Below are positions 32,754 through 41,929 of a DNA stretch of 64,000 nucleotides, piece by piece (within the stretch, counting starts at the first letter, position 1; each line of letters opens with the position of its first letter). Location: positions 1 through 64,000 of the forward strand of contig NZ_CAKZHY010000165.1 in the NCBI RefSeq assembly GCF_936928535.1, read 5' to 3'. The notes under the pieces are model-generated. The model ran no database searches. It was not told the DNA's origin and was given only the letters and a program-made list of their open reading frames with translations. The translations under genes were made by a program, and so were the position numbers. The DNA is from an uncultured Bradyrhizobium sp. GTDB lineage: Bacteria > Pseudomonadota > Alphaproteobacteria > Rhizobiales > Xanthobacteraceae.

Positions 32754-35700
32754 TTACGAACCTGTGACTGGGGACGCGGGCGCACCTTCCAGTACCTCGC
32801 GGATTTTCCGCGACAGATCGGATTTCCGGTAAGGCTTCCTGAGAAGCACTATGTCGGGATCGAGTCGATCTCCCTGGAGGAGTGTGGTCTCGGTGTAACC
32901 GGAGGTGTAGAGCACGCGCACACCAGGGCGCCGCTTGAGCACGGCTTCAGCCAATTCGCGACCATTCATTCCTCCCGGCATGATGACGTCGGTGAACAGG
33001 AGATCGAACGCAGCGCCTTGTTCGACCAGGGCGAGGGCCGCCGGCCCGTCGGCGGACGCAAGCGTCTGGTACCCTATGCTGCCAAGCTGGGCGATCACGT
33101 ACCCCCTGACGAGTGGATCGTCCTCGACGACCAGGATCGTCTCGTGAGCAGGCGCTAGCGCATATGCATGCGCAGGCGCAGCCTTTACCGGTGCCGTCCC
33201 TTCCGCTCGTGGCAGATACAGCCTGATGGTAGTGCCGCGGCCTTGCTCGCTGTCGACCTTGACCGTGCCTCCGCTCTGTTTGGCGAAGCCGTAGACCATA
33301 CTCAGTCCAAGGCCAGTGCCGCGGCCTATTCCCTTGGTCGTGAAGAACGGCTCGAACACGCGCTCGCGGATATCGGCCGGGATACCCTCTCCCGTGTCGC
33401 TGACCGAGATCATCACGAAGTCTCCGGGGTCCACCTCACTGATAGCTGCCCCCTCTGCCTCATCGACGGCGACATTGGCGGTCCCGATCGTGATCGCGCC
33501 GCCACCGGGCATAGCATCCCGCGCATTCACCGCGAGATTGATCACCGCCGCTGAAAGCTGCGAGGAATCGGCGAGCGCAAACCACCCATCCTCCGCCAGC
33601 GCCAGTTTAAGCTCGATGTGCTCCCCCAAAGTGGGCTTGAGCAACCGCGCCGTTTCGATCAGAAAATTGTTGACGTCAATCTTGCGCGGCTCAAGCGGTT
33701 GGCGGCGCGCAAAGGTGAGAAGCTGAGATGTGATCTCCGCCCCGCGCGTCGCAGCGTCGTCGATGAGTTGGGCAATGGTGGCAAGTTCCGGTCGATCCGG
33801 GACGCCTTCCTTGAGGATCTCGATGGTTCCCGTGATGACGGTGAGAACGTTGTTGAAGTCGTGCGCGACACCGCCCGTGAGCTGCCCAATGGCGTCCATC
33901 TTCTGCGATTGGCGCAACCGCTCCTCGGCCTCGTGCTGGCTGGTCAGGTCGGTGGTCGTTCCGCGATACCCCATGAAGCGCCCGTCGGCGGCAAAGACGG
34001 GACGACCGTTGACCCTGAGATGGCGTTGATTCCCGGCGAGGTCGCGGCATGTGTGCCCGAAATTTCGGAAGGGCTCGTGTCGCTCCCGCAGCGCCGTATG
34101 CTCATGCCATTTCTGCAGCCGGGCCTCCCGGTCGGAGGCCGTATCGAAACGGCGTTTTCCGATCAATCCCGCCGGATCGATGCCGAAGGCACTCAACTGC
34201 TCCGAAATATAGGTGAAGAGGTGGTCCGGCCCGGTCTCCCAAAGCCAGTCGGAGGCCGTCTCAGCGTAGTCCCGAAAGCGCTGCTCGCTTTGTCGTAGAG
34301 CCTGCTCCACGCGCTTGCGCTCGCTGTTCTCCCGCTGCAGATCGGCATACAGCCGGGCGTTCTCCAACGCGATCGCGGCCTGCGCGGCCAGAAGCTTGAG
34401 CACCGGAATTCGCGTCGGCGCGAAAACGTGCGGTGTCAACGTATTCTCGAGGTAGAGCGCGCCGATGAGCTTGGCGCGGTTGAGCAAGGGCAGGCAGAGA
34501 ATGGACCGAGCGTGCCGCTGGCTGACATATGGGTCCGCGACGAACGGAACCTGGACGGCCGCATCGTCAATAATGATGCACTCCCGGGTTCGCATGACGT
34601 ATTGGAACACCGATTCCGGAAGCTCCGCGGCGGATATCGCCAGGTCTTGCAGCGACACGCTCACCTCCTCGCCATGGGTCGTGGCTTCTGCGCGGATGCG
34701 GGGCTCGGTGTCGTGCGATAGAATCAGCAGAGCTCGCTCTGCCCCTGCCTGTTCCATGGCGGTGCGCATCAGTGCGTCGATGAGCTTGTCCAGCACCATC
34801 TCACCCGACACCGCTTCAGACACCTTGACGACGGTCGCGAAGTCGAGTTGCTCGACCGAGGCCCCAATCGTACTGATCGTGCCGGACTCCGATCTCTCCT
34901 TCCTTAGATGAGCGAATGTGTTCTCAAGTTGCCGCACTTTTCCGTCGGCTCCCCAACAAGCATAATTGTCGCGAGCATGTCTCAGATAGACGCGGCCGAA
35001 CTCTTCGAGGCCGCGCGCTGCGTAGAAGCGGGAGGCGAGTTCATAAGCAATAGCCTCGTTGTGTATGAAACCGCTTTCCCGGGCCAAGCGGATGGCGTTC
35101 TCATAAAGACGTTCGGCTTCAAGTTCCCAACCTTGAATGCGAGCAATCTCGGCGCCGATCAGGGCGGATCGGTCCGCAAAATTCTGGAGGCAGTTCTGCG
35201 CCCACGCATCGAGCTGGCTGTGATGGGCCAACATTGCCTCGACATGTTGATCGCGCTCGTCGCCCGTGGCCGCACTCCAGCATGCGCCGTGGGACAGCGC
35301 AGCGTAAAATTCGTACTCTGCCGTCTCGAACAGCTGCGGTGGTGACCAGCGCAAACGTCTCGCCTTCGATGCGGCTTCGATCGCCAGCGCATAGTCACCT
35401 GAAAAGAACAAGGCCTGCAGTTTGCGAATCCAGTACCAGCTCTCAGGCACCGCGAAGGCCGGATCGGCAGAGAGACGGCGTTCGAACGCGCGCTCGTCAA
35501 ATTGAGCATCGTCGAAACTGCCGAACCGTTGCGTCAAGCCCCGCAACATCCGGATCAGGCCGATCTGCGGCCTCACGATGTCGACGAGCAACGCGAAATT
35601 CGCTTTCTGGGCGAATCGCAGGCCGTACTCCGCCTCGCGCTGCGATTCGGAAAGCGGATCGCCCGCCGCAAGAAAATTCGCGTTCAGGCTGGAACAGCTG

Positions 35701-38700
35701 AAGGCCGCGAACGTGATCTCGCCACTGGCATTCGCGACCTCGAACGCGAGACGAAATGCTTCGCGCGCGCGGCGATGATGCTCGGTCCATGTCAGGACGA
35801 GATTGCCATAGTTCAGATATGTCCGCGCCCTGAAGCGGGAAAGTCCGCGCCGTTCCACGAGCCTGATGCCGACATTGCTGAATCGAGCCCCTGCTTGATA
35901 GTCGCCGAAAAGCGAGCCGACGATCGCGCCGAACATGACGTAATGCACACACGATGCTTCGCTGTGGCCCCATTCCAGACTGAGTTCTACAGCCTTGAGG
36001 ACCACGAGCGAACGAAGATTGGCATCTGTATAGAACGCCGGCGGCATCAGCGCCGTCAAAAGATCCAGGGTCGCCAGCGCAACTGCATCAGTCATCAGCG
36101 GCAGGTCGAACAAATCCTCGATCGTCCGATCGCCGATTCGAGACCATACCTTCTCATATTGACGTCGCACGTCGTCTGCGTCCGGGTGGACCGACCAGGA
36201 AATTCCGAGCCGTCGCAAGTAGTCGAGACCGACACTGACCGCGCGGTCACGCTGACTGAGCGCCATATACGCGTCCACTTGCAGGCGCGCGACAAAACCC
36301 TGCTCACTGACATTCGCGGAGCGTTCTGCCAAATCCGACAAACGTCGTTCCGCTTGCGTCACGGCGCCGGTGACGAATTCGCATTCGGCCAGATGCAATT
36401 CCAAGGAAAAGGCGAGCTGATGCTGGTGTTCCCAGCAGTCGGCCGGCAGCAATGCCGCACCAGCGGACATATAATTAAGCGCCGATGCGTAGGCCGCCGA
36501 CGTCCTCGCGCGCAAGCCGGCCGTAAGGTTGAGCTCGGCGAGTTCGACGCGTCCTTCCGGCGCCTTGATCAAGGCGGCGGCGCGATTGAGCTGATTGACA
36601 ATGTCGAAGATCGTCTCATCGCGTTTCTCGGGGGGCGTGTGTGCCAGCAGCTTTCGACCGATCCGCAGATGAAGCCCCGCGCGATGTTCATCCGCGATCA
36701 ACGAGTATGCGGCTTCCTGCACTCGGTCGTGGACAAACCTGTAGGCCCCCGTCGGGTGCTCGATCAACTCCTGACGGACGGCCTCCCACAATGCCGTGTG
36801 AACCTGCTGCTCCTGACGCCCGAGTACGATCGAGAGTGTCGGTATTTCGGCGATGTTGCCGAGACAGGCCAGTTGCTGCAGAGCACACTGCGTTTCCGGC
36901 CGCAGACGAGTCAGCTTGCTGACCATCAGATCCACGACGTTGTCAGTATGAGCCTTTGCCTGAATGCGATTGAGGTCCCAGCACCAGCAGCCGGTGTCGT
37001 AGTCGAAGCGGACCATGCCCTCTTCGGCCAGCGCGTAAAGGAACTGAACCACAAAGAACGGGTTGCCGGCCGTCTTGTCATGTATCAGCTGCGCCAGGGG
37101 CGCGACGCTGCCTATTTCGCAACGAAGAGTATCGGCAATCAAGCGGGCAATGTGTTCGCTCGTCAGGGGCGCAAGAGTAATCTGCTCGATCTTTGCGCCG
37201 GCGTTTCTTATCGCCTCAAGCTTCCGCTTCAAGGGATGAGCGCTGTCGATCTCGTTGTCGCGATAGGCGCCGACAAGCATCAGGTGGTGCAGATCCGATT
37301 GGGTGAGCAGGTCCTCGATCAGATCGAGCGTCGCTGCGTCGAACCACTGGAGATCGTCGAGGAACAGTGTCAACGGATGGTTCGGTCGTGCGAATACGCC
37401 GACGATTCGTCGGAACAGCAGATGGAAGCGCTTTTGTGCCTCTTGCGGCGGAAGCTCGGGGACCGGCGGCTGCTCGCCTATGATCAATTGCAGCTTGGGG
37501 ATGAGGTCGACGACGAGCCGTCCGTTTGAACCGAGTGCTTCCTGGAGCGCGCGCCGCCAGACGGTCAGCTCTTCGTCGTTCTTGCTCAGAAGGGACCGCA
37601 CCAGGCCCTGAAAGGCCTGCACCAGCGTCGCATAGGGGATATCCCGCTTGTACTGGTCGAATTTTCCTGATGCGAACAGACCGTGCGACATGGCGAGTAC
37701 ACGATGCAGTTCGTTCACCACCGAAGACTTGCCAATGCCCGAATAGCCGGAGACCAGCACCAACTCCGGCGAGCCGCTCTTGATCACGCGGTTGAATGCA
37801 GCGAGCAGAGTTTCAATCTCGCTCTCTCGTCCGTAGAGCTTCTCAGGAATCAGCAGACGATCGGCCGTATCGTGTTGACCCAGCGGAAACTCTTCGATGT
37901 GACCCGAGGTTTCCCATTCGCTGAGGCAGTGGCGCAGGTCACGCTCGAGGCCCGCGGCACTCTGGTAGCGTTGTTCGGCGGACTTAGCGAGCAGCTTGAG
38001 GACGAGGTTCGAGATCGCAGCGGGTACGGTGCTCTCCCGCTCGCTGGGTGTGGCTGGCCTTCTGGCAATATGGCAATGCACCCACTCCATCGGGTGCGCC
38101 GCGGCAAACGGCAAGCAGCCGGTCAGCATCTGATAGAAGGTGACGCCCAGCGAATAGAGATCGCTGCGGAAATCGAGCGAGCGGTTCATCCACCCGGTCT
38201 GCTCGGGCGACATGTAGGGCAGCGTGCCCTCGATGAACTCGGGCGGTGCGGGGGGACGGCGCTCGCGGATCAAGCGCGAGGCGATACCAAATCCGGTGAA
38301 TCGGACCTGTCCGTCCTTACAATTCACGAGGATGTGCGCCGGCTTCAGGTCCTTGTGGACGAGACCGCGCTGCTGCACCTTGCCCAGAGCCGTCGCGATC
38401 CCGATCGCGAGCCGTAGGAACGGCCCGATTCCCATTGGCTCGCCAACGAGTCCCTCCAGCGGTTCGCCGCCCGGGTCCTCAAGCAGCAGCACGGGGCGGC
38501 CGCGATCATGCACCAGTTCGAGCGGCCGCACGGCCCAAGCCCCGTCCAATTGGTCCTTCAGCGCGTATTCGTGAGCCAGCCGATCGATGGTGGCGTAAGA
38601 GGCGTTCTTCGCTGCGGGAAGCACTGCCAGGAGAGCATCGCGGGCGCCATCGGAGTCATCGCGCGAGGCATGGCAAAAGACGTGGTCGTCATCGCCCCAT

Positions 38701-38738
38701 AGCACGTCGCCCAATAGCACTTCGAAGCTGCTAATCAT
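32754..38738 (-). CDS. Giant hybrid sensor: kinase-like + AAA ATPase + GAF + PAS + histidine kinase + receiver
   Basis: 1994 residues. Order: protein-kinase-like domain (about 10-280); AAA/ORC ATPase with Walker A GYSGIGKSS at 331-339 and Walker B LTLFLDDLQWFD; a long helical TPR-like region to about 1280; GAF (about 1300-1465); PAS (about 1478-1600); HisKA with H1626 in GGVAHDFNN; HATPase (NLAVNARDAM, DTGEGIP, TGLGLSMVYGF); receiver with D1917 in LLFTDVIMP and LRKPY. The kinase-like domain keeps HKDLKP (H128, D130) but has A38 where the ATP lysine is expected and G149 in place of the DFG aspartate. It is divergent from a nucleotide cyclase. The ATG at 38738 has no strong ribosome site. Confidence 0.9.
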   Translation of the reverse strand: MISSFEVLLGDVLWGDDDHVFCHASRDDSDGARDALLAVLPAAKNASYATIDRLAHEYALKDQLDGAWAVRPLELVHDRGRPVLLLEDPGGEPLEGLVGEPMGIGPFLRLAIGIATALGKVQQRGLVHKDLKPAHILVNCKDGQVRFTGFGIASRLIRERRPPAPPEFIEGTLPYMSPEQTGWMNRSLDFRSDLYSLGVTFYQMLTGCLPFAAAHPMEWVHCHIARRPATPSERESTVPAAISNLVLKLLAKSAEQRYQSAAGLERDLRHCLSEWETSGHIEEFPLGQHDTADRLLIPEKLYGRESEIETLLAAFNRVIKSGSPELVLVSGYSGIGKSSVVNELHRVLAMSHGLFASGKFDQYKRDIPYATLVQAFQGLVRSLLSKNDEELTVWRRALQEALGSNGRLVVDLIPKLQLIIGEQPPVPELPPQEAQKRFHLLFRRIVGVFARPNHPLTLFLDDLQWFDAATLDLIEDLLTQSDLHHLMLVGAYRDNEIDSAHPLKRKLEAIRNAGAKIEQITLAPLTSEHIARLIADTLRCEIGSVAPLAQLIHDKTAGNPFFVVQFLYALAEEGMVRFDYDTGCWCWDLNRIQAKAHTDNVVDLMVSKLTRLRPETQCALQQLACLGNIAEIPTLSIVLGRQEQQVHTALWEAVRQELIEHPTGAYRFVHDRVQEAAYSLIADEHRAGLHLRIGRKLLAHTPPEKRDETIFDIVNQLNRAAALIKAPEGRVELAELNLTAGLRARTSAAYASALNYMSAGAALLPADCWEHQHQLAFSLELHLAECEFVTGAVTQAERRLSDLAERSANVSEQGFVARLQVDAYMALSQRDRAVSVGLDYLRRLGISWSVHPDADDVRRQYEKVWSRIGDRTIEDLFDLPLMTDAVALATLDLLTALMPPAFYTDANLRSLVVLKAVELSLEWGHSEASCVHYVMFGAIVGSLFGDYQAGARFSNVGIRLVERRGLSRFRARTYLNYGNLVLTWTEHHRRAREAFRLAFEVANASGEITFAAFSCSSLNANFLAAGDPLSESQREAEYGLRFAQKANFALLVDIVRPQIGLIRMLRGLTQRFGSFDDAQFDERAFERRLSADPAFAVPESWYWIRKLQALFFSGDYALAIEAASKARRLRWSPPQLFETAEYEFYAALSHGACWSAATGDERDQHVEAMLAHHSQLDAWAQNCLQNFADRSALIGAEIARIQGWELEAERLYENAIRLARESGFIHNEAIAYELASRFYAARGLEEFGRVYLRHARDNYACWGADGKVRQLENTFAHLRKERSESGTISTIGASVEQLDFATVVKVSEAVSGEMVLDKLIDALMRTAMEQAGAERALLILSHDTEPRIRAEATTHGEEVSVSLQDLAISAAELPESVFQYVMRTRECIIIDDAAVQVPFVADPYVSQRHARSILCLPLLNRAKLIGALYLENTLTPHVFAPTRIPVLKLLAAQAAIALENARLYADLQRENSERKRVEQALRQSEQRFRDYAETASDWLWETGPDHLFTYISEQLSAFGIDPAGLIGKRRFDTASDREARLQKWHEHTALRERHEPFRNFGHTCRDLAGNQRHLRVNGRPVFAADGRFMGYRGTTTDLTSQHEAEERLRQSQKMDAIGQLTGGVAHDFNNVLTVITGTIEILKEGVPDRPELATIAQLIDDAATRGAEITSQLLTFARRQPLEPRKIDVNNFLIETARLLKPTLGEHIELKLALAEDGWFALADSSQLSAAVINLAVNARDAMPGGGAITIGTANVAVDEAEGAAISEVDPGDFVMISVSDTGEGIPADIRERVFEPFFTTKGIGRGTGLGLSMVYGFAKQSGGTVKVDSEQGRGTTIRLYLPRAEGTAPVKAAPAHAYALAPAHETILVVEDDPLVRGYVIAQLGSIGYQTLASADGPAALALVEQGAAFDLLFTDVIMPGGMNGRELAEAVLKRRPGVRVLYTSGYTETTLLQGDRLDPDIVLLRKPYRKSDLSRKIREVLEGAPASPVTGS

Positions 38739-39172
38739 GCCGCTCGAAACGATGGTTCAACATCGGATCGCCCCCACAAGAGTCACGAAGGCATGGTGTC
38801 TTCCTCGGCGTCCGCTCCGAGCTTGCCACAAGCGTGGACATGACACCAGCGCTCCGGGCTCGATCAGGCCCTCCAGGGCCCCGGGCGAAGGCCGAGACTG
38901 GCGTGCAGCTTATTGGGCACAGCCGCCCGGTCGGCGTGAAGCCCACCCCGGGGCCTGCCTTTCAGCGACCTTCAATCAGGGAGTCTCAACAACGAATCCT
39001 GTTCGTACCAGTTTGCAGCAAAATCAGTGGAACGATGCGCCACAAGCGCGATCGAGCCCGGGCCTGGATCCGGCAAAATCAACGGAGCTGCGTGACTCTC
39101 CAACGCGGCGAACATGAGACTAATCCACCGCGCGGCTTGACGATCGCACAGCTTCGTCCGCAAATGCGGGGC
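38739..39172. other. Divergent intergenic region, no gene seen
   Basis: 434 bases between the hybrid sensor and the cyclase. The cyclase frame stays open back to 38834 but this part has no protein motif and no ribosome site, so I treat it as noncoding. GC-rich short palindromes (for example cctccagggccccgggc near 38869) occur; no promoter could be assigned. Confidence 0.5.
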
Positions 39173-40363
39173 ATGGAAAGCTCCGAACTCCAACGCATCA
39201 TCAATTGGCTGATCGACGGCGCCCGCTCGTCGCGCGGGTCGGCCGAGATGATCTCGGATGCCTGCGAGCAGATGGTTGCGGCTGGCCTGCCGCTGTGGCG
39301 GTTCGGCGTTTTCATCCGCACCCTGCATCCTGAAATCTTCGGCCGCAACTTCATCTGGCGGCAGGGCGAGGAGGTCGAGATCGGCACCGTCGATTTCGAG
39401 ATCCTCGCCACGCCTGAATTCGCCAGGAGCCCGCTACGCATCGTGTTCGAGGAAGGCCTGGAGGTGAGGGGACGCATGGACGACCCCGACAGCAAGCGCT
39501 TTCCCTTTCTGGACGACATGCGTGCCGAAGGCGTCACCGATTACATCGCGACGCCGATGCGATTTCTCGACGGTTCGGTCCACGCCATCAGCTGGACCAC
39601 CAGGCATCCAGGCGGTTTCAGCGATGACGACATCGCGACGATCCGCTCCATCGTGGCGCCGCTCGCGCGCGTCAGCGAGATCGTCACCCTGCGCCGGACT
39701 GCCGCGACGCTGCTCGACACTTACGTCGGTAACCGCGCGGGCGAACGTATCCTCGCCGGCCAGATCCGCCGCGGCCACAACGATACCATGCAGGCCGGCA
39801 TCTGGCTGTCGGACCTGCGTGGCTTCACCGCGCTGTCCGACCGGCTGCCGGCGGAGACGGTCGTCGAGATCCTGAATCGTTATTTCGACTGTCAGGTGAC
39901 CGCGATCCGCGGTCATGGCGGCGAGGTGCTGAAGTTCATGGGCGACGGCCTGCTCGCGGTGTTCCCGATCGACGAATATGTCGGCGATGCCGCGCATGTC
40001 TGTTCGCGCGTGCTGGAGGCCGCGCGCGAATCCCGCGCCAGCGTCGAGGCCTTGGCGCATCCGGTTGGAGACGTCGTCGAGCGCTTCCGCTTCGGCGTCG
40101 CGCTGCATGTCGGCCAGATCCTCTACGGCAATATCGGCGGCGGCAACCGCCTCGACTTCACCTGCATCGGCCCCGCCATCAATCTCGCCGCACGGCTCGA
40201 GAAGATCGCCGGCCGGCTGGGGCGCACCATCGTGGTGTCGGAGGGCTTCGCCAAGGTCTGCCAGCACGACTGGCGCAATCTCGGCGAATTTCCGATCGCA
40301 GGATTTTCCAAGGCGCAGCGTGTGTATGGGCTTGGCGAGGAGACGCCTGTGGTGATGGCGTGA
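39173..40363 (+). CDS. Class III adenylate/guanylate cyclase with N-terminal sensor region
   Basis: 396 residues from ATG 39173 (ATG 39164 is also possible). The first 165 residues are a soluble, GAF-like sensor of unknown ligand (LPLWRFGVFIRTLHPEIFGRNF, TDYIATPMRFLDGSVHAISWTTRHPGGF). The cyclase domain (about 200-380) has the metal aspartates D214 in WLSDLRGFTALSD and D258 in KFMGDG, and CIGPAINLAARLEKIAG. It would make a cyclic nucleotide in the cytosol. Divergent position from the hybrid kinase suggests linked signalling, but that is inference. Confidence 0.88.
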   Translation: MESSELQRIINWLIDGARSSRGSAEMISDACEQMVAAGLPLWRFGVFIRTLHPEIFGRNFIWRQGEEVEIGTVDFEILATPEFARSPLRIVFEEGLEVRGRMDDPDSKRFPFLDDMRAEGVTDYIATPMRFLDGSVHAISWTTRHPGGFSDDDIATIRSIVAPLARVSEIVTLRRTAATLLDTYVGNRAGERILAGQIRRGHNDTMQAGIWLSDLRGFTALSDRLPAETVVEILNRYFDCQVTAIRGHGGEVLKFMGDGLLAVFPIDEYVGDAAHVCSRVLEAARESRASVEALAHPVGDVVERFRFGVALHVGQILYGNIGGGNRLDFTCIGPAINLAARLEKIAGRLGRTIVVSEGFAKVCQHDWRNLGEFPIAGFSKAQRVYGLGEETPVVMA

Positions 40364-40397
40364 GGCAACGATCCCCGAGAGTCGCGAGAGGCGCCGC

Positions 40398-40703
40398 TTA
40401 TTCCTCCGGCTCGGTCGTGAACAGCAGCGGATAGCCCTTGGCTCGTCCGGCATCGGTGGCACGGGTGGCCTTGGTTTCGGCGACGTCCTTGGTGAAGACG
40501 GCGACGACGCAGGCGCCCAGCTTGTGCGCGGTGATCATGACCTTATAGGCCTGATCCTCGGTCATGCGGAATTCGGCCTTCAGGATCATCGTGACGAATT
40601 CACGCGGGGTGTAGTCGTCGTTGATCAGAATGACCTTGTGCAGCTTTGGCCGCTCGACCTTGGTCTTCGTCCTGGTTTTCGGCGTCGTAACGGTGTCGTT
40701 CAT
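40398..40703 (-). CDS. clpS: ATP-dependent Clp protease adaptor ClpS
   Basis: 101 residues. The core HKVILINDDYTPREFVTMILKAEFRMTEDQAYKVMITAHKLGACVVAVFTKDVAETKA has the N-degron pocket residues (NDDYT, M, the TAHKLG helix) and the ClpA-contact surface. It delivers N-end-rule substrates to ClpAP. No clpA gene follows in the window. Confidence 0.95.
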   Translation of the reverse strand: MNDTVTTPKTRTKTKVERPKLHKVILINDDYTPREFVTMILKAEFRMTEDQAYKVMITAHKLGACVVAVFTKDVAETKATRATDAGRAKGYPLLFTTEPEE

Positions 40704-40747
40704 TCCGCCTCCTGGACACGGCGGGCTTGGGTTCCCAGCCGGAGCGA

Positions 40748-41089
40748 TCAGCTCGCGGTCTTTGCACCATATTGTAGCACCTGCACCTTCTCCAAGGTGA
40801 TCAAGCCGCTCGACATCATGCCATCCAGGATGGGCAGGAATGCGTTGATGTTGTCCTCGCTGTCGACGATCTCGATCAGCAGCGGCAAATCCTCCGATAG
40901 CCGCAGGATTTTCGAGGTGTGCAGCCGGCTCGACTTGCCGAAGCCCATGGGACCGCGCAGCACGGTGGCGCCGGCGAGGTGCCGCTCGCGCGCAGTCGTC
41001 ACGATCGCTTCATAGAGCGGCTTGCCGTCGTAATGGTCGCTCTCGCCGATGAAGATCCGCAGCGAAACAGCCTGATTGGGGATTTGCAT
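40748..41089 (-). CDS. DUF190 protein of the fluoride operon
   Basis: 113 residues from ATG 41089 after AGGAG. Text such as VSLRIFIGESDHYDGKPLYEAIVTTARERHLAGATVLRGPMGFGKSS and LPLLIEIVDSEDNINAFLPILDGMMSSGLITLEKVQV fits DUF190, a PII-like ferredoxin-fold family frequently found next to crcB. It starts 2 bases after the upstream crcB stop. A role as regulator or accessory of fluoride export is inferred from this association. Confidence 0.88.
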   Translation of the reverse strand: MQIPNQAVSLRIFIGESDHYDGKPLYEAIVTTARERHLAGATVLRGPMGFGKSSRLHTSKILRLSEDLPLLIEIVDSEDNINAFLPILDGMMSSGLITLEKVQVLQYGAKTAS

Positions 41090-41091
41090 GG

Positions 41092-41517
41092 TCAACTCCT
41101 CGTCAAGCGGTTGTAGCGGCTTGCTATCATATGCCCAGCCCATACCGACACCAGCCAGCAGACGATGGACGCAGCGATATAGGTGATGGCGGTATATTTC
41201 ATGCCGCCGTGGAACAGGCGGAAGGTCTCGAGGCTGAAGGTCGAGAACGTCGTGTAGCCGCCGCAGAAGCCGGTCATGACGAACTGCCGGTGCTCCGGCC
41301 GCGCCAGCATGCGGCCATCGGGGCCGGTCAGCGTCGCATAGAAGCCGATGATCAGCGAGCCAGTGGCGTTGATGAACAATGTGGCGAAGGGAAAGCCCGG
41401 GCCGGTATCGAGGGCGAGCCCGACCAGATAGCGCGTCAGCCCACCGACGATGCTGCCGGCCGAAACCCAGGCATAAAGCATCGCGATGCGCCAGCGCTCG
41501 GCGGAGGAAGAGTTCAT
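41092..41517 (-). CDS. crcB: CrcB/Fluc fluoride channel, second copy
   Basis: 141 residues with four membrane helices. Fluc marks: GGLTRYLVG, FATLFINATGSLIIGFYATL (the conserved Asn of the pore) and FVMTGFCGGYTTFSTFSLE (the GxxTTFSTF phenylalanine motif). It exports F- across the inner membrane as a dual-topology dimer. It lies 6 bases downstream of the first crcB, and the two differ enough to form a heterodimer. Confidence 0.94.
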   Translation of the reverse strand: MNSSSAERWRIAMLYAWVSAGSIVGGLTRYLVGLALDTGPGFPFATLFINATGSLIIGFYATLTGPDGRMLARPEHRQFVMTGFCGGYTTFSTFSLETFRLFHGGMKYTAITYIAASIVCWLVSVWAGHMIASRYNRLTRS

Positions 41518-41523
41518 CGACCT

Positions 41524-41913
41524 CTATCCTCCGAGACTGTCTGCAAGGAGGAAGCCGCAGCTCACGGCCGCAAGGCACAGTCCGACCGAGAACACGACAT
41601 TGCCGAGCGCGTGCACCGGCTCGCCGTTGCGCGCCAGGGTCAGCGTTTGCAGGCTGAACGAGGACACCGTGGTGTAGCAGCCGAGGAAGCCGGTCACCGC
41701 GAACAGCCACGGATTGGGCGTCGCGAACACCGAGCCGGGATGGGTCGCCAGCGCGCCGAGAATGCCGATCAGGAAGGCACCGGTGACGTTGATGGTCATG
41801 GTGCCCCAGGGGAAGGTCTCGCCCAGCCGCCGCGCGATCGCGCCGGAGACGAAATAGCGGGTGCAGCCGCCCAGCACGCTGCCGACCACGATGGCGATCA
41901 TTCCGCTCAGCAC
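41524..41913 (-). CDS. crcB: CrcB/Fluc fluoride channel, first copy
   Basis: 129 residues, four membrane helices. GGCTRYFVSGAI, FPWGTMTINVTGAFLIGILGAL and FAVTGFLGCYTTVSSFSLQTL show the Fluc pattern, with the TTFSTF motif drifted to TTVSSF. The Asn is kept. It starts 16 bases behind the MFS gene. Paired with the next crcB it could form an obligate heterodimer of opposed subunits, as described for tandem Fluc genes. Confidence 0.93.
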   Translation of the reverse strand: MLSGMIAIVVGSVLGGCTRYFVSGAIARRLGETFPWGTMTINVTGAFLIGILGALATHPGSVFATPNPWLFAVTGFLGCYTTVSSFSLQTLTLARNGEPVHALGNVVFSVGLCLAAVSCGFLLADSLGG

Positions 41914-41929
41914 GATGAACAGTCCCCCG

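Noticed and set aside
38834..39160. Extended N terminus of the cyclase
   Set aside because: The frame is open but has no motif, no ribosome site and unusual composition; the first good starts are ATG 39164 and 39173.
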